Shown piece after piece: positions 42,813 to 51,844 of a DNA stretch of 64,000 nt; position 1 is the stretch's first letter, and each line of letters opens with the position of its first letter. Under the pieces are notes generated by a model that was not told the DNA's origin, did not search any database, and saw only the letters and a program-made list of their open reading frames with translations. This stretch comes from Bacteroidetes bacterium UBA3022. Its GTDB lineage: Bacteria; Bacteroidota; Bacteroidia; Chitinophagales; BACL12. The DNA lies in the NCBI GenBank assembly GCA_002346225.1, contig DDYY01000071.1, positions 1-64,000 on the forward strand. Direction: 5' to 3'. The position numbers were made by a program, and so were the translations under genes.

Positions 42813-44716
42813 TGTGCTGTCAGGCGGTTGTACATCATGGCCCGGTGATGTGATTGAATAATGGCTTTCAGCCTGTCTTCCATGAAGAGCAGTGTAGCCG
42901 GCGCGGTTTGCTGTAAGTCGTAAGTGAGCAGGCTATCGTCGGGAAAATGATACAAACCATCTATTTCATTTCCACTGTACAAGAGCGCGGTATCCTTGTA
43001 AATAATCCGGTAGGTGCCGGCATGAAACCCAAAAGCAAGGCGGGTGTCGGTAGTGTGCCAAACCGATTGACCGAAGCCAAAATAAGGCCCTTCATAACCT
43101 GCATAATCCAGTACGGAAGCAAAAATATCTGTTTGTTGTGCTACCATATCTGTGCTGCCGGAATAGTCTCCATTGGGATGGTACAACAGCATCCAGGTGC
43201 TGTGCGCGCCAATCTGGTTCTTGTAAAATGCACTGGAAGGAGCTGGTGGACCGTTGTGATCGGCTGTTAATATGAACAGTGTTTCACTGAACCACGGCTG
43301 TTGACTGGCGGTAGCAAAAAATTGCCGCAATGCATGATCACTGTATCCTACTACTTCCATCATCGGAATCTCCCCTTTTGGAAAGACCCCCTGATACTCT
43401 TTGGGAAGCGTATAGGGATGATGAGAAGAAATGGTAAAAATTTCAGATAGAAATGGCTGGGGTAACTGCGTCATTTCCCTGGCTGTATATTGCAGAAAGG
43501 GCTCATCAAATATTCCCCAGTTACCATCGAAGTAGCTGTCATCGTTGAACTCATTTCTTCCATAATAGGCATTGAATCCTGCTCTTTGCAGAAACTTATC
43601 GAAGCCCATCGATCCGTTGTTGGCACCATGAAAAAAAGCGGAGAAATACCCCTGTTGCTGCAGTAAGCTGCCCAGTCCGTTGAACGAATTCTCTTTATAG
43701 AGGGATGAAATAAAGGGCTCCTCCATTAAAACGGGAATACCCGAGTTAATGGCAATAATGCCCTGGTTGGAGGACTTTCCGTTTGCATAGAAATTCGTAA
43801 ACACCTGCCCCTGCCCCATGAGTGAATCGAGAAATGGTGTATAGCCTGCACCATTATTAAAGTAACCGATGTATTCCTTGCTAAAGCTTTCCAAGACGAT
43901 GATACAAATATTCTTTTTATCTGTATTTGTCGACAATTGCCGAGCTGCATGGTAGGGCGAATACAAACTGTCCATCCGGTCATCAGGCAGGTACCCCGGG
44001 TCGCGCAGGCGTCGGTGGCCAAAGGCATACAATACCGAATAAGGTGTATTGATAACCAGCTCTGATAATTGCTCATTCTGTACCAGCTCACCTGCCTGAG
44101 AAGGAGAAATGGGTTCCTCCTGTAAACCTCCACGCGCGCCAATGAATCCGGCTCCCAGAATAATGACCATTAGTATAATCTGTGTGGGATAATGTATAAG
44201 CCGCTGTGCCGGTAAAGCAGCCCTCCGCTTTACAAACTCTGTTTTCCGGTACAACCATTCAACCAGCAAGGTAAGTACCAGAACGAGCAGAAAGATGAAC
44301 CAGAAATCCTGAATCACCATCGGCAAAACGGCAGCATCGTTGGTGAGACCGAGCTCATGGGTAGAAGTGCGTTTTAAGCCATAGCGGAAGTATATGAAAT
44401 CGCCACTCTCCATCATGAGTGCGACGCCATTGAATGCATAGAAAATCAATTTAATAACCTGCTGGTATCGCAGCGTTTCCCGCCAGGGATTGGGTACTAC
44501 ATGCAGCAGGATGAATAAGAGGTTGATGTAGATGATAGAAGCCAGGTCGAACCGAAAACCGAACCACATGACCGACAAAAAACTTCTCAACTCCAGGTCG
44601 GGAAAGAGGTCTTTATTGAACTGAAAAAATAAAATGCGGCAAAGCGCATATAGCACAACCAGTATACCGAGGCGCTTTAACAGCAAACGAATATGAAACC
44701 ACTCATTAGACCTCAT
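42809..44716 (-). CDS. LtaS-like membrane phosphotransferase (alkaline-phosphatase superfamily)
   Basis: 635 residues. Residues 1-195 contain five membrane helices; the rest is an extracytoplasmic sulfatase-like domain. Active-site marks are Glu276 in IIVLESFSKEY, the nucleophile region GKSSNQG at 313-319 (Ser where LtaS has Thr), and the metal pair in LTADHNGPP. Lipoteichoic acid synthase homologues transfer phosphoglycerol from phosphatidylglycerol; Gram-negative members modify periplasmic glucans or glycolipids. Substrate here unknown. Promoter TTTG-N16-TATTTTTG ends 4 bases before the ATG. Heads the kinase-SUI1 operon. Confidence 0.87.
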   Translation of the reverse strand: MRSNEWFHIRLLLKRLGILVVLYALCRILFFQFNKDLFPDLELRSFLSVMWFGFRFDLASIIYINLLFILLHVVPNPWRETLRYQQVIKLIFYAFNGVALMMESGDFIYFRYGLKRTSTHELGLTNDAAVLPMVIQDFWFIFLLVLVLTLLVEWLYRKTEFVKRRAALPAQRLIHYPTQIILMVIILGAGFIGARGGLQEEPISPSQAGELVQNEQLSELVINTPYSVLYAFGHRRLRDPGYLPDDRMDSLYSPYHAARQLSTNTDKKNICIIVLESFSKEYIGYFNNGAGYTPFLDSLMGQGQVFTNFYANGKSSNQGIIAINSGIPVLMEEPFISSLYKENSFNGLGSLLQQQGYFSAFFHGANNGSMGFDKFLQRAGFNAYYGRNEFNDDSYFDGNWGIFDEPFLQYTAREMTQLPQPFLSEIFTISSHHPYTLPKEYQGVFPKGEIPMMEVVGYSDHALRQFFATASQQPWFSETLFILTADHNGPPAPSSAFYKNQIGAHSTWMLLYHPNGDYSGSTDMVAQQTDIFASVLDYAGYEGPYFGFGQSVWHTTDTRLAFGFHAGTYRIIYKDTALLYSGNEIDGLYHFPDDSLLTYDLQQTAPATLLFMEDRLKAIIQSHHRAMMYNRLTAQ

Positions 44717-44720
44717 GTAC

Positions 44721-44748
44721 CAAAAATACGCTGTTGTTCATTAGCAAA
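44721..44748 (-). promoter_or_regulatory. promoter (TTTG-N16-TATTTTTG) for the LtaS-like gene
   Basis: Minus strand: TTTG at 44745-44748, then 16 bases, then TATTTTTG at 44721-44728, then GTAC and the ATG. The 4-base distance to the start predicts a leaderless message. Confidence 0.55.
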
Positions 44749-44826
44749 GGAAAGCAGCAACAACTCTTAACGTTTTCTCCATCAGTGATTAAGGGAATAT
44801 TTCGCAGCACCGGACAGCAACAGCCA

Positions 44827-45681
44827 TCACATAACAGCCTTAAAACTGAGGTCCAGGCTTTTTACGGAATGGGTCAGTTCGCCTACCGAAATAAAATCAA
44901 CACCGGTTTCGGCAACCGCTTTCACGGTATTCAGATTGATACCTCCGCTGGCCTCGGTGGGAATCTTCCCATTAATCAGCTGCACGGCTTCCTTCAGCGT
45001 AGCTATATCGAAATTGTCGAGCATAATACGATCAATGCCGGGGGTGGCAAGTGCCTGTCTTACTTCCTCCAGATTGCGGGTCTCCAGCTCTACCTGTAAA
45101 TTCAGTTGGTGCTGTGCCATATAAGCCTGAGCCCTTCCTACAGCTTCCGGAATGCCACCGCAGAAGTCAACGTGATTATCCTTGATCATAATCATATCAT
45201 ATAAACCAAATCTGTGGTTATAGCCTCCCCCGAGTCGTACAGCCCATTTTTCAAAGTAGCGCAATCCGGGGCTGGTTTTTCGGGTATCGAGAATTTTCGC
45301 ATGGGTGTGGCGCGTTAACTGGACATAGGCATTGGTACGGGTAGCAATACCGCTCATGCGCTGCATGAAATTCAGCATGGTGCGCTCTGCTACCAGTAGG
45401 GCCTGTATTCTTCCAAACACAGTAAAAACAATATCGCCTGGTTCTACCCGGGCACTATCGGGAATGGCTATATTGATTTCCAGCTCGGGCTGAATATGGT
45501 GTAGAATCATTCTGGCCAGGTCGACACCGGCAATGATGCCCGCTTCTTTAACCAGTAGATGCGCCTGCCCCATGGCATCTACATCTATGGTAGAGAGGGT
45601 GGTATGGTCGCCATCCTGTATGTCTTCAATCAATACGGAATCTATGAATTCCAGCAGTTCTTCAGGTTCGGGGTTATTCAT
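44827..45681 (-). CDS. nadC: nicotinate-nucleotide pyrophosphorylase (carboxylating)
   Basis: 284 residues, full length. It makes nicotinate mononucleotide from quinolinate and PRPP in NAD synthesis. Marks are EDIQDGDHTTLST, RTMLNFMQRMSGIATRT, ILDTRKTSPGLRYFEKWAVRLGG cut here at RKTSPGLR, and MIKDNH; the PRPP site is EASGGINLNTV. The start overlaps the stop of the DUF4783 gene by 8 bases, so the pair is translated from one message. Confidence 0.95.
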   Translation of the reverse strand: MNNPEPEELLEFIDSVLIEDIQDGDHTTLSTIDVDAMGQAHLLVKEAGIIAGVDLARMILHHIQPELEINIAIPDSARVEPGDIVFTVFGRIQALLVAERTMLNFMQRMSGIATRTNAYVQLTRHTHAKILDTRKTSPGLRYFEKWAVRLGGGYNHRFGLYDMIMIKDNHVDFCGGIPEAVGRAQAYMAQHQLNLQVELETRNLEEVRQALATPGIDRIMLDNFDIATLKEAVQLINGKIPTEASGGINLNTVKAVAETGVDFISVGELTHSVKSLDLSFKAVM

Positions 45682-46069
45682 ATTGAAAGCTTAATTCCTG
45701 TATCAGCATTTGTCCGTTGCGCTTTTTCAGGTATACATAGGTACGGAATTTTCTCGACCCGGAAACATAGGTCCCTATGGCATACTGCATGTTGGCACCT
45801 TCTGAAATACCATCCTGTAAAAAAGAAAAGGTACGCGGCGGGTACTGACGGAAAAAGTCTTTCATGATTTGCTCTGCCTGGGTCCTGCTGAAAGTACCCT
45901 CCTGATCGTCCAGGTGCAACTCCACTAAGTTATCGAAATGTGCCGATAGCCCTTTGGCATTGCCGGTACTGATATATCCCGAAATGGAGCTAAGGTCAGC
46001 ACTGGCACTCAGGAACAACAGCGCCAGCAAGGGCAAGGCAAATTTCTGTGGTGTGTCAAAGCATTTCAT
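45674..46069 (-). CDS. DUF4783 family exported protein
   Basis: 131 residues with a signal peptide or N-terminal anchor (LPLLALLFLSASA). The mature part is a small cone-fold, NTF2-like domain: DLSSISGYISTGNAKGLSAHF, VELHLDDQEGTFSRTQAEQ and FSFLQDGISEG. DUF4783 proteins are common in Bacteroidota and often sit beside nadC; the function is unknown to me. It is the first gene of the pair with nadC (8-base overlap). A TAGTTTTG -7 element lies 25 bases upstream. Confidence 0.85.
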   Translation of the reverse strand: MKCFDTPQKFALPLLALLFLSASADLSSISGYISTGNAKGLSAHFDNLVELHLDDQEGTFSRTQAEQIMKDFFRQYPPRTFSFLQDGISEGANMQYAIGTYVSGSRKFRTYVYLKKRNGQMLIQELSFQYE

Positions 46070-46094
46070 AACTGTATCCCGCGCAACATGCAGC

Positions 46095-46102
46095 CAAAAC
46101 TA
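46095..46102 (-). promoter_or_regulatory. -7 element (TAGTTTTG) for the DUF4783-nadC pair
   Basis: Minus-strand TAGTTTTG matches TAnnTTTG, 25 bases before the ATG at 46069. Confidence 0.4.
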
Positions 46103-46151
46103 TACCAAATTACAAGGATTGGCAAACGCCTACTGCAGCACTCAAAAAAGT

Positions 46152-46159
46152 TACCTTTG
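46152..46159 (+). promoter_or_regulatory. -7 element (TACCTTTG) 4 bases before gpmI
   Basis: TACCTTTG, then CAGT, then ATG: the same spacing as at troA and the thioesterase, so a leaderless message is likely. No TTTG at -33 found. Confidence 0.5.
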
Positions 46160-46163
46160 CAGT

Positions 46164-47699
46164 ATGGAAAGCAACAGGAAAGCAGTACTTATTATCATGG
46201 ACGGCTGGGGACATGGAAAGAATGCCGCGGCCAGTGCCATCGCCGCTGCCAACACCCCAAATGTAGATAGCTACTATAAGCTGTATCCCAATACGGAATT
46301 GCGCACCGACGGCACCTTTGTAGGTCTTCCGGAAGGACAAATGGGTAACAGCGAAGTGGGCCACCTGAACCTGGGGGCCGGTCGGGTTGTATTTCAGGAA
46401 TTACAACGCATTTTCCATGCCATTGACACAGGCGAACTGGCTGGCAACCCCACTCTAAAAACTGCTCTGGAAAAGGCAAAAAGCGGCGGAAAGTTGCATG
46501 TAATGGGACTGGTCAGCGATGGTGGGGTACACTCTCATACCCGACACCTGAATGCTGTCTGTCAGCTGGCGATAGCAGCCGGTGTTGCACCCGATAAATT
46601 GTTTGTTCATGCATTCCTGGACGGCAGAGATACCGACCCTAAAAGCGGTAAAGATTACCTGCAAAAGCTGGTCAACTTCCTGGGCAGCAATGGCGGACGT
46701 CTGGCCTCTGTGGTAGGCAGGTACTATGCGATGGATCGCGATAAACGCTGGGAGCGCATTAGCAAAGCCTACGATTTATTGGTAAAGGGAAAAGGTGAAA
46801 AAGCTACCGATGCTGTGGCGGCTGTGCAGGCCAGCTACGATGCCGGCGTTACCGACGAGTTTGTATTACCCGTCTGTATGACCGATGCCAATGGCGCGCC
46901 GCTGGCAACAATAGAGGCCGGGGACACTGTTATCTGCTTTAACTTCCGCACCGACCGTTGTCGGCAGATTACGACAGCTTTGACACAGGAAGATTTCCCG
47001 GACAATGGCATGCAAACCCTACCGCTGCACTATGTAACCATGACCCGCTACGACCATGCTTTTAAAGGCGTGGAAGTGATATTTGAAAAGGAAGATATTT
47101 CCGAAACACTTGGGGAGATACTGGAACGGAACCATAAAAAACAAATACGCATTGCAGAGACAGAGAAATATCCCCACGTTACCTTTTTCTTTTCCGGAGG
47201 CAGGGAAAAGGAGTTCGAGGGGGAAACGCGCATCATGCGGGCATCACCTAAGGTAGCCACCTACGACCTTCAGCCTGAGATGAGTGCTTTTGCATTACGC
47301 GATGCTATAGTACCTGAGTTGAAAAAAGAAGAGGTAGACTTTGTATGTCTGAACTTTGCCAATGCTGATATGGTAGGACATACCGGCGTTTTTGAAGCAG
47401 CCGTGAAAGCCTGTGAAGCGGTGGACACCTGTGTTGGTGACGTGGTTAGTGCAGCTATTCAACACGGATACGACGTATTGCTTACAGCAGATCACGGTAA
47501 CAGCGACTATATAATCAACGAAGACGGTTCGCCCAATACAGCGCATACCACTAACCCGGTACCGCTGTTTTACATCAGTAAACAACCAGCCTACCGTCGA
47601 TTAAAACCCGGTAAACTCGGTGATATCGCTCCAACCATACTTGCCCTTATGGGACTGGATATACCTACTGCCATGACAGGGGAAGTATTGGTGCACTAA
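46164..47699 (+). CDS. gpmI: 2,3-bisphosphoglycerate-independent phosphoglycerate mutase
   Basis: 511 residues from the ATG at 46164. The frame extends upstream to 45954, but that part overlaps the antisense DUF4783 gene and the -7 element, so it is rejected. An alkaline-phosphatase superfamily enzyme with two metal ions. The nucleophile Ser63 lies in GQMGNSEVGHLNLGAGR; LIIMDGWGHGKN is the first metal loop and TADHGNSDYI with NTAHTTNPVP near the end completes the site. Interconverts 3- and 2-phosphoglycerate in glycolysis. Full length. Confidence 0.96.
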   Translation: MESNRKAVLIIMDGWGHGKNAAASAIAAANTPNVDSYYKLYPNTELRTDGTFVGLPEGQMGNSEVGHLNLGAGRVVFQELQRIFHAIDTGELAGNPTLKTALEKAKSGGKLHVMGLVSDGGVHSHTRHLNAVCQLAIAAGVAPDKLFVHAFLDGRDTDPKSGKDYLQKLVNFLGSNGGRLASVVGRYYAMDRDKRWERISKAYDLLVKGKGEKATDAVAAVQASYDAGVTDEFVLPVCMTDANGAPLATIEAGDTVICFNFRTDRCRQITTALTQEDFPDNGMQTLPLHYVTMTRYDHAFKGVEVIFEKEDISETLGEILERNHKKQIRIAETEKYPHVTFFFSGGREKEFEGETRIMRASPKVATYDLQPEMSAFALRDAIVPELKKEEVDFVCLNFANADMVGHTGVFEAAVKACEAVDTCVGDVVSAAIQHGYDVLLTADHGNSDYIINEDGSPNTAHTTNPVPLFYISKQPAYRRLKPGKLGDIAPTILALMGLDIPTAMTGEVLVH

Positions 47700-47745
47700 T
47701 GTCAATGCAGCAATGCCTGCAAACTTAACCGCATGTGCAGTGTAA

Positions 47746-48183
47746 TTGGTGTACCATATTTTTTATTCAATTGTACACCGGTACAGAACATCCAACAAAA
47801 AGGGAATTATAGGTGAATCACTGGCAGGACTCTTTGTTGTAGAGACCTTCTTGTTGCAACCTGCCCTTTTTGACTTTTACATTGCCATGGACCCCTCCCT
47901 CTGGTGGAATAGCCACTTTCTGGTAGACAATGCGGCCGGATTGCTGGATACATTCCCTGAAAGAGAGACTCGACTATGGTTTGCCGGCTCCGATGCAAAA
48001 GATATTTTTCCCTATACAAGAAGCCTGGAGCAGGCACTTGTCAGCAACGAGAACGTATACCTACGCTGGAAATATTCCGATGAGCCCCAAGAGCAACATC
48101 ACACCATTTTCAGAGCCACTAAGGAGAAAGCGTTGATCTGGACCTTTAATGATTCACTGGTAGGCAGCCCGATGGATAGGTAA
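47746..48183 (+). pseudogene. N-terminally truncated esterase-D-like (IroE-type) hydrolase remnant
   Basis: 145 residues from a TTG. The sequence matches only the C-terminal half of the esterase D family: the nucleophile elbow GIIGESLAGLFVVETF, then FYIAMDPSLWWN, an Asp in FAGSDAKDI and a His in EQHHTIF. Full-length secreted members are nearly twice as long and begin with a signal peptide and five beta strands, all missing here. The first residues before HRYRTSNKKG look random, and the region back to gpmI contains no remnant of them. Probably a decayed gene; a functional short form is less likely. Confidence 0.7.
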
Positions 48184-48302
48184 AAGAGGTGCGCCCATCC
48201 CCTGGTTTATACTTCGTTGCTTATATTTCGGACATAAAAGAATATTGGGAATTAGAAAATATGCGGTTCAACTGAAATATTTTTACAACTCAATGATGCC
48301 CC

Positions 48303-48992
48303 ATGAAAAGGAATTGGAAAAAATATACATTTGAGTTCTTCTCCATTTTCATCGCCGTTATTTCAGCTTTTGCGCTGAACAACTGGAACGACAATCGCAG
48401 AGATGCATTGTCAGAAAATAAAATCCTTACTGAGATATCCAACGGACTTGAAAAGGACTTGCAGGACATTATGGACAATACCGGTGGACATGAAGCGGGC
48501 ATTGCAGCCTGCAACTTCTTCAGAAATCTGTTCAACGGGACTTCCACGAAAACAGATTCTATCGCGTTCCATTATTTCCATCTTACCCGCGATTATATCA
48601 CCATCCAAAATATTGCAGGCTACGAAACACTCAAATCCAAAGGACTTGAATTAATCAGGAACGATTCCTTACGGCTGAGAATAATATCTCTCTATGAATA
48701 TGACTACAACACCCTACGAAAGTTTGAAGAGGAATATGCTGAAATGCAGTTTCACGTCAGTTATTTCAAAGAAATCAACAGCGCACTGACGCCTCATTTT
48801 CAACTGGATAGTAACGGCACTATTATCGGTCTGAATTTTCCGCTGAATATCCCTTCCGATATCCGCAATCAGCTTCTTATTTATATCTGGAAAATTCAAA
48901 CCAACAGGAGTTTTCTCCTATACTATTACAAGGAGATTGAAGGCAAAGTGAATGAAGTAAGAGCAGCTATTGAAAAAGAGATTAATGCCTGA
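48303..48992 (+). CDS. DUF6090 family membrane-anchored protein
   Basis: 229 residues. A short basic N-terminus and one membrane helix (FEFFSIFIAVISAFAL) are followed by NNWNDNRRDALSENKIL, the conserved opening of the DUF6090 family. The remainder is mostly helical with charged residues and ends EVRAAIEKEINA. The single helix suggests an inner-membrane anchor, topology not determined. Function unknown. No operon partner is evident: the truncated esterase lies upstream and the small protein downstream, each separated by about 100 bases. Confidence 0.8.
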   Translation: MKRNWKKYTFEFFSIFIAVISAFALNNWNDNRRDALSENKILTEISNGLEKDLQDIMDNTGGHEAGIAACNFFRNLFNGTSTKTDSIAFHYFHLTRDYITIQNIAGYETLKSKGLELIRNDSLRLRIISLYEYDYNTLRKFEEEYAEMQFHVSYFKEINSALTPHFQLDSNGTIIGLNFPLNIPSDIRNQLLIYIWKIQTNRSFLLYYYKEIEGKVNEVRAAIEKEINA

Positions 48993-49095
48993 CAACCGGA
49001 AGTGTACCGAAAGTCTTTGATACCTTTATTTTGTAAACAAGCTGCGTATTGAGGACTTTATTGGATGCCACTTTTTAAACGATAAATGAAGAGAG

Positions 49096-49347
49096 ATGCA
49101 ACCAGAAGAACTGAAGCGGCTGACAGATGAAGAATTGCGACAGGCGTACCAAAAAACCCGCTCCAACAGATGGGTCAACGCCTTTCTCGTTGGCCTGTTC
49201 ATTGGTGTGGTAGTCTATGCTGTGGTAAAAAACGGATTTACATTTTTTACATTTTTCCCACTGGTCTTTATCTACTTCATTATTAAAAATGAAACCAACA
49301 ACCAGGCGATTCTTAAGGAGTTACAAGCCAGGAATCTGCATCTATAG
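49096..49347 (+). CDS. small membrane protein, two helices
   Basis: 83 residues. An acidic amphipathic N-terminus (MQPEELKRLTDEELRQAYQ) is followed by two hydrophobic helices (residues about 28-44 and 47-64) and a polar tail. I do not recognise a named family. The ATG follows a purine-rich GAAGAGAG. A strong terminator hairpin begins 7 bases after the stop, which supports expression as a real gene. Confidence 0.65.
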   Translation: MQPEELKRLTDEELRQAYQKTRSNRWVNAFLVGLFIGVVVYAVVKNGFTFFTFFPLVFIYFIIKNETNNQAILKELQARNLHL

Positions 49348-49353
49348 CTGCAT

Positions 49354-49395
49354 AAAGAAGCACCCATAATAGGGACTGTGCTTCTTTGTTGTTTT
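49354..49395 (+). terminator. terminator after the small membrane protein gene
   Basis: Perfect 10-bp stem AAAGAAGCAC (49354-49363) / GTGCTTCTTT (49378-49387) followed by a T-rich stretch. Confidence 0.75.
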
Positions 49396-49431
49396 AATTT
49401 CTATCCGGAATTTGCCGGAACTCCCCTGTAT

Positions 49432-49471
49432 AAAAAAAGATAGCAGGATACAATAGTTGCACCTGCTATCT
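49432..49471 (-). terminator. terminator of the M20 peptidase gene
   Basis: Perfect 10-bp stem AGATAGCAGG / CCTGCTATCT with a 14-base loop. On the minus strand a run of seven T follows. Confidence 0.8.
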
Positions 49472-49500
49472 CTTACCGGTTATTTATCATGAGTTGATTG

Positions 49501-50868
49501 TCAACTCATCTCTGCATAGTAATGGAAGAACCATGGAATGGTTTCAATTCCCTTGTAGTAATTAAATAAACCATAGTGCTCATTCGGTGAATGAATGGCA
49601 TCGCTGTTCAGACCGAATCCCATCAGGATACTCTTCGCTCCCAACACCGACTCGAACAGCGCTACGATAGGTATACTTCCACCTTCCCTCGTTGGAATTG
49701 GCGTGATGCCAAAAGACTTCTCCATGGCTTTCATGGCAGCCTGCATAGGCGGAAAATCCAGCGGCACTACAACAGGTTCGCCACCATGGTGATTAGTCAC
49801 TTTTACCTTTACATAAGGAGGCGCAATTTTATTGAAATGCGCTGCAAAGAGTTGGGCAGTCTTCTCTGCTGTTTGTCCCGGAACGAGCCGCATAGAAATC
49901 TTCGCATGGGCTTTTGACGGCAGCACTGTTTTGGAACCCTCACCGGTATAGCCGCCCCAGATGCCATTAACATCCAGCGTCGGACGAATGGAAACGCGCT
50001 CCAGGGTTGTGTATCCTTCTTCTCCTTTCACTTCATCGATACCAAGGTCTTTCTTGTACGCTTCCAGGTTAAAAGGTGTTTTGGCCATCTCTGCTCGCTC
50101 CGCATCGCTGACAAGAATTACATCATCGTAAAATCCTTCCACGGTGATATGTCCTTTCTCATCGATAAGCGAAGCAATCATATCGCAAAGGGTATTGATG
50201 GGATTAGCTACACCACCTCCGTAAACCCCGCTGTGTAAGTCGCGGTTTGGGCCGGTCACTTCCACTTCCATATAACAAAGCCCGCGCAGCCCGGTGGTGA
50301 TGCTGGGTACATCATTAGCTACGATGGATGTATCGGAAATGAGGATAACATCACAACTCAGCTTATCCTTGTTGGCCTTGATAAAGCCTTCCAGGTGTTC
50401 TGAACCCACTTCTTCTTCTCCTTCAATAATAAACTTCACATTCACCGGCAGGGCATTATTGGCCATCATTGCTTCAAATGCCTTGAGGTGCATATACACC
50501 TGTCCCTTGTCGTCACAAGCACCGCGCGCATATATCTTCCCGTCTTTGATGACTGGTTCAAAAGGTGGAGAGGTCCATAATTCTACCGGATCGGCAGGTT
50601 GTACATCATAGTGACCGTATACCAAAACAGTAGGCTTGGACGGATCAATGAGCTTTTGGCCGAAAACGATAGGATGCCCATCGGTGGGGAACACTTCCAC
50701 ATCATCCGCTCCGGATGCCCGAAGTTTTTCTGCCATCCACTGCGCTGTTTTTTCTACATCTCCCTTATACTTCGGGTCGGCACTTACAGAAGGAATGCGC
50801 AACACTTCCATCAGCTCATCGAGCATGCGGTCTTTGTGTGTTTCAATATAATTACCTATAAAATCCAT
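49501..50868 (-). CDS. M20 family dipeptidase
   Basis: 455 residues, no signal peptide. The di-zinc site is complete: the His in YGHYDVQPAD, the bridging Asp in GACDDKGQ, the catalytic/bridging Glu pair in EGEEEVGSEH and a late GLNSDAIHSPNE His. It matches the CNDP2-like M20 dipeptidases. The dimerisation domain occupies about 200-330. Likely cuts cytosolic dipeptides. A TATATTTG promoter lies 20 bases upstream and a terminator hairpin follows. Confidence 0.92.
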   Translation of the reverse strand: MDFIGNYIETHKDRMLDELMEVLRIPSVSADPKYKGDVEKTAQWMAEKLRASGADDVEVFPTDGHPIVFGQKLIDPSKPTVLVYGHYDVQPADPVELWTSPPFEPVIKDGKIYARGACDDKGQVYMHLKAFEAMMANNALPVNVKFIIEGEEEVGSEHLEGFIKANKDKLSCDVILISDTSIVANDVPSITTGLRGLCYMEVEVTGPNRDLHSGVYGGGVANPINTLCDMIASLIDEKGHITVEGFYDDVILVSDAERAEMAKTPFNLEAYKKDLGIDEVKGEEGYTTLERVSIRPTLDVNGIWGGYTGEGSKTVLPSKAHAKISMRLVPGQTAEKTAQLFAAHFNKIAPPYVKVKVTNHHGGEPVVVPLDFPPMQAAMKAMEKSFGITPIPTREGGSIPIVALFESVLGAKSILMGFGLNSDAIHSPNEHYGLFNYYKGIETIPWFFHYYAEMS

Positions 50869-50888
50869 GATACATATTTTGTTTCGAA

Positions 50889-50896
50889 CAAATATA
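50889..50896 (-). promoter_or_regulatory. -7 element (TATATTTG) for the M20 peptidase gene
   Basis: Minus-strand TATATTTG matches TAnnTTTG, 20 bases before the ATG at 50868. Confidence 0.45.
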
Positions 50897-50928
50897 GGCC
50901 TTGCAGCAGGATTCTCAGGAGACTTTCA

Positions 50929-51801
50929 TCAACCTTTACCAAATCGGTAATGCCATCCATCCAAGCCCTGTAACCCACCCGTGTGTATTAAAAGCACTTT
51001 TTCATGGGCAGCGATGCTTCCCTTCTGGCAAAGGTCATGCACCGCAAATACCATTTTAGCTGTATAAACAGGGTCTGTTTCCAGTCCGGTATTAGCCTGC
51101 ACATTTCGAATAAATTGCGATAGTTCCGGATGCTTTCTGGCATACCCACCCAAATGGTACCCAAAGGTGATATGCCATTTCGCATAGGACCTTCCTTCAG
51201 GTAAGTACTCAGCTACCTGCCGGGTAAGCATGTCCGTTCCCTTCAGGACGGAAACGCCTGTTACCTGCGCATGCAAAGGGGCTGACTGAATGATTCCCGC
51301 CAGAGTAGCACCGGTGCCACAGGCCACAAAAATCCTATCGTAAACAGGTGGGACAGCTTCAAGTATTTCAGCAGCACCTTGAACGGCCAGCTCATTGCTA
51401 CCACCTTCCGGAAGCAGATAAAAATCTCCGAACTGCCGGCGCATTTGCATCAGAAAACGGGCTGATGTTTTTTCCCTGTAAACAGACCGTTCCACAAAAT
51501 GCAATTGCATACCCTGCCTGCGCACCAACTGCAACGTAGGATTTTGCGGGTCATCCTCTCCCCTAATAACTCCTATCGTTCGAAAACCTGCCGCTTTACC
51601 CGATACAGCCAAAGCCTGAATGTGATTGGAAAAAGCACCACCGAAACTCAACAAAGTTGTCGCCCCTGATTGCCTCGCAGCCTCCAGATTATATTTCAGT
51701 TTATAGTATTTATTGCCTATCCCCGACGGGGTCATTTTATCGAGGCGAAGGATATCGACGCTGCGCGGACCTAATACTATGGAGTCAATAACAGGTTTCA
51801 T
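50929..51801 (-). CDS. PLP-dependent ACC deaminase / D-cysteine desulfhydrase family enzyme
   Basis: 290 residues from the ATG at 51801. The frame continues to 51888 but that part crosses the tRNA terminator and the tRNA gene, so it is not coding. PLP-site marks are the Lys in GIGNKYYKLKYN and LSFGGAFSNHIQALA; the glycine loop is VACGTGATLAG. TGLETDPVYTAKM follows near the end. The family covers 1-aminocyclopropane-1-carboxylate deaminase and D-cysteine desulfhydrase; which activity is unresolved. The protein is somewhat shorter than typical ACC deaminases. Transcription may run from the tRNA promoter through its terminator. Confidence 0.85.
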   Translation of the reverse strand: MKPVIDSIVLGPRSVDILRLDKMTPSGIGNKYYKLKYNLEAARQSGATTLLSFGGAFSNHIQALAVSGKAAGFRTIGVIRGEDDPQNPTLQLVRRQGMQLHFVERSVYREKTSARFLMQMRRQFGDFYLLPEGGSNELAVQGAAEILEAVPPVYDRIFVACGTGATLAGIIQSAPLHAQVTGVSVLKGTDMLTRQVAEYLPEGRSYAKWHITFGYHLGGYARKHPELSQFIRNVQANTGLETDPVYTAKMVFAVHDLCQKGSIAAHEKVLLIHTGGLQGLDGWHYRFGKG

Positions 51802-51810
51802 GGCAGTAAT

Positions 51811-51844
51811 AAAAAAACAGGAACCCACATTGGATTCCTGTTTT
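51811..51844 (-). terminator. terminator after tRNA-Ala
   Basis: Minus-strand stem AAAACAGGAATCC / GGGTTCCTGTTTT (one T-G pair) followed by a run of T (plus-strand A at 51811-51817). It lies between the tRNA and the ATG at 51801. Confidence 0.8.

Noticed and set aside
45954..46163. 70-codon extension at the gpmI N-terminus
   Set aside because: Antisense to the DUF4783 gene and crosses the gpmI -7 element. MESNRKAV is the family-like start.
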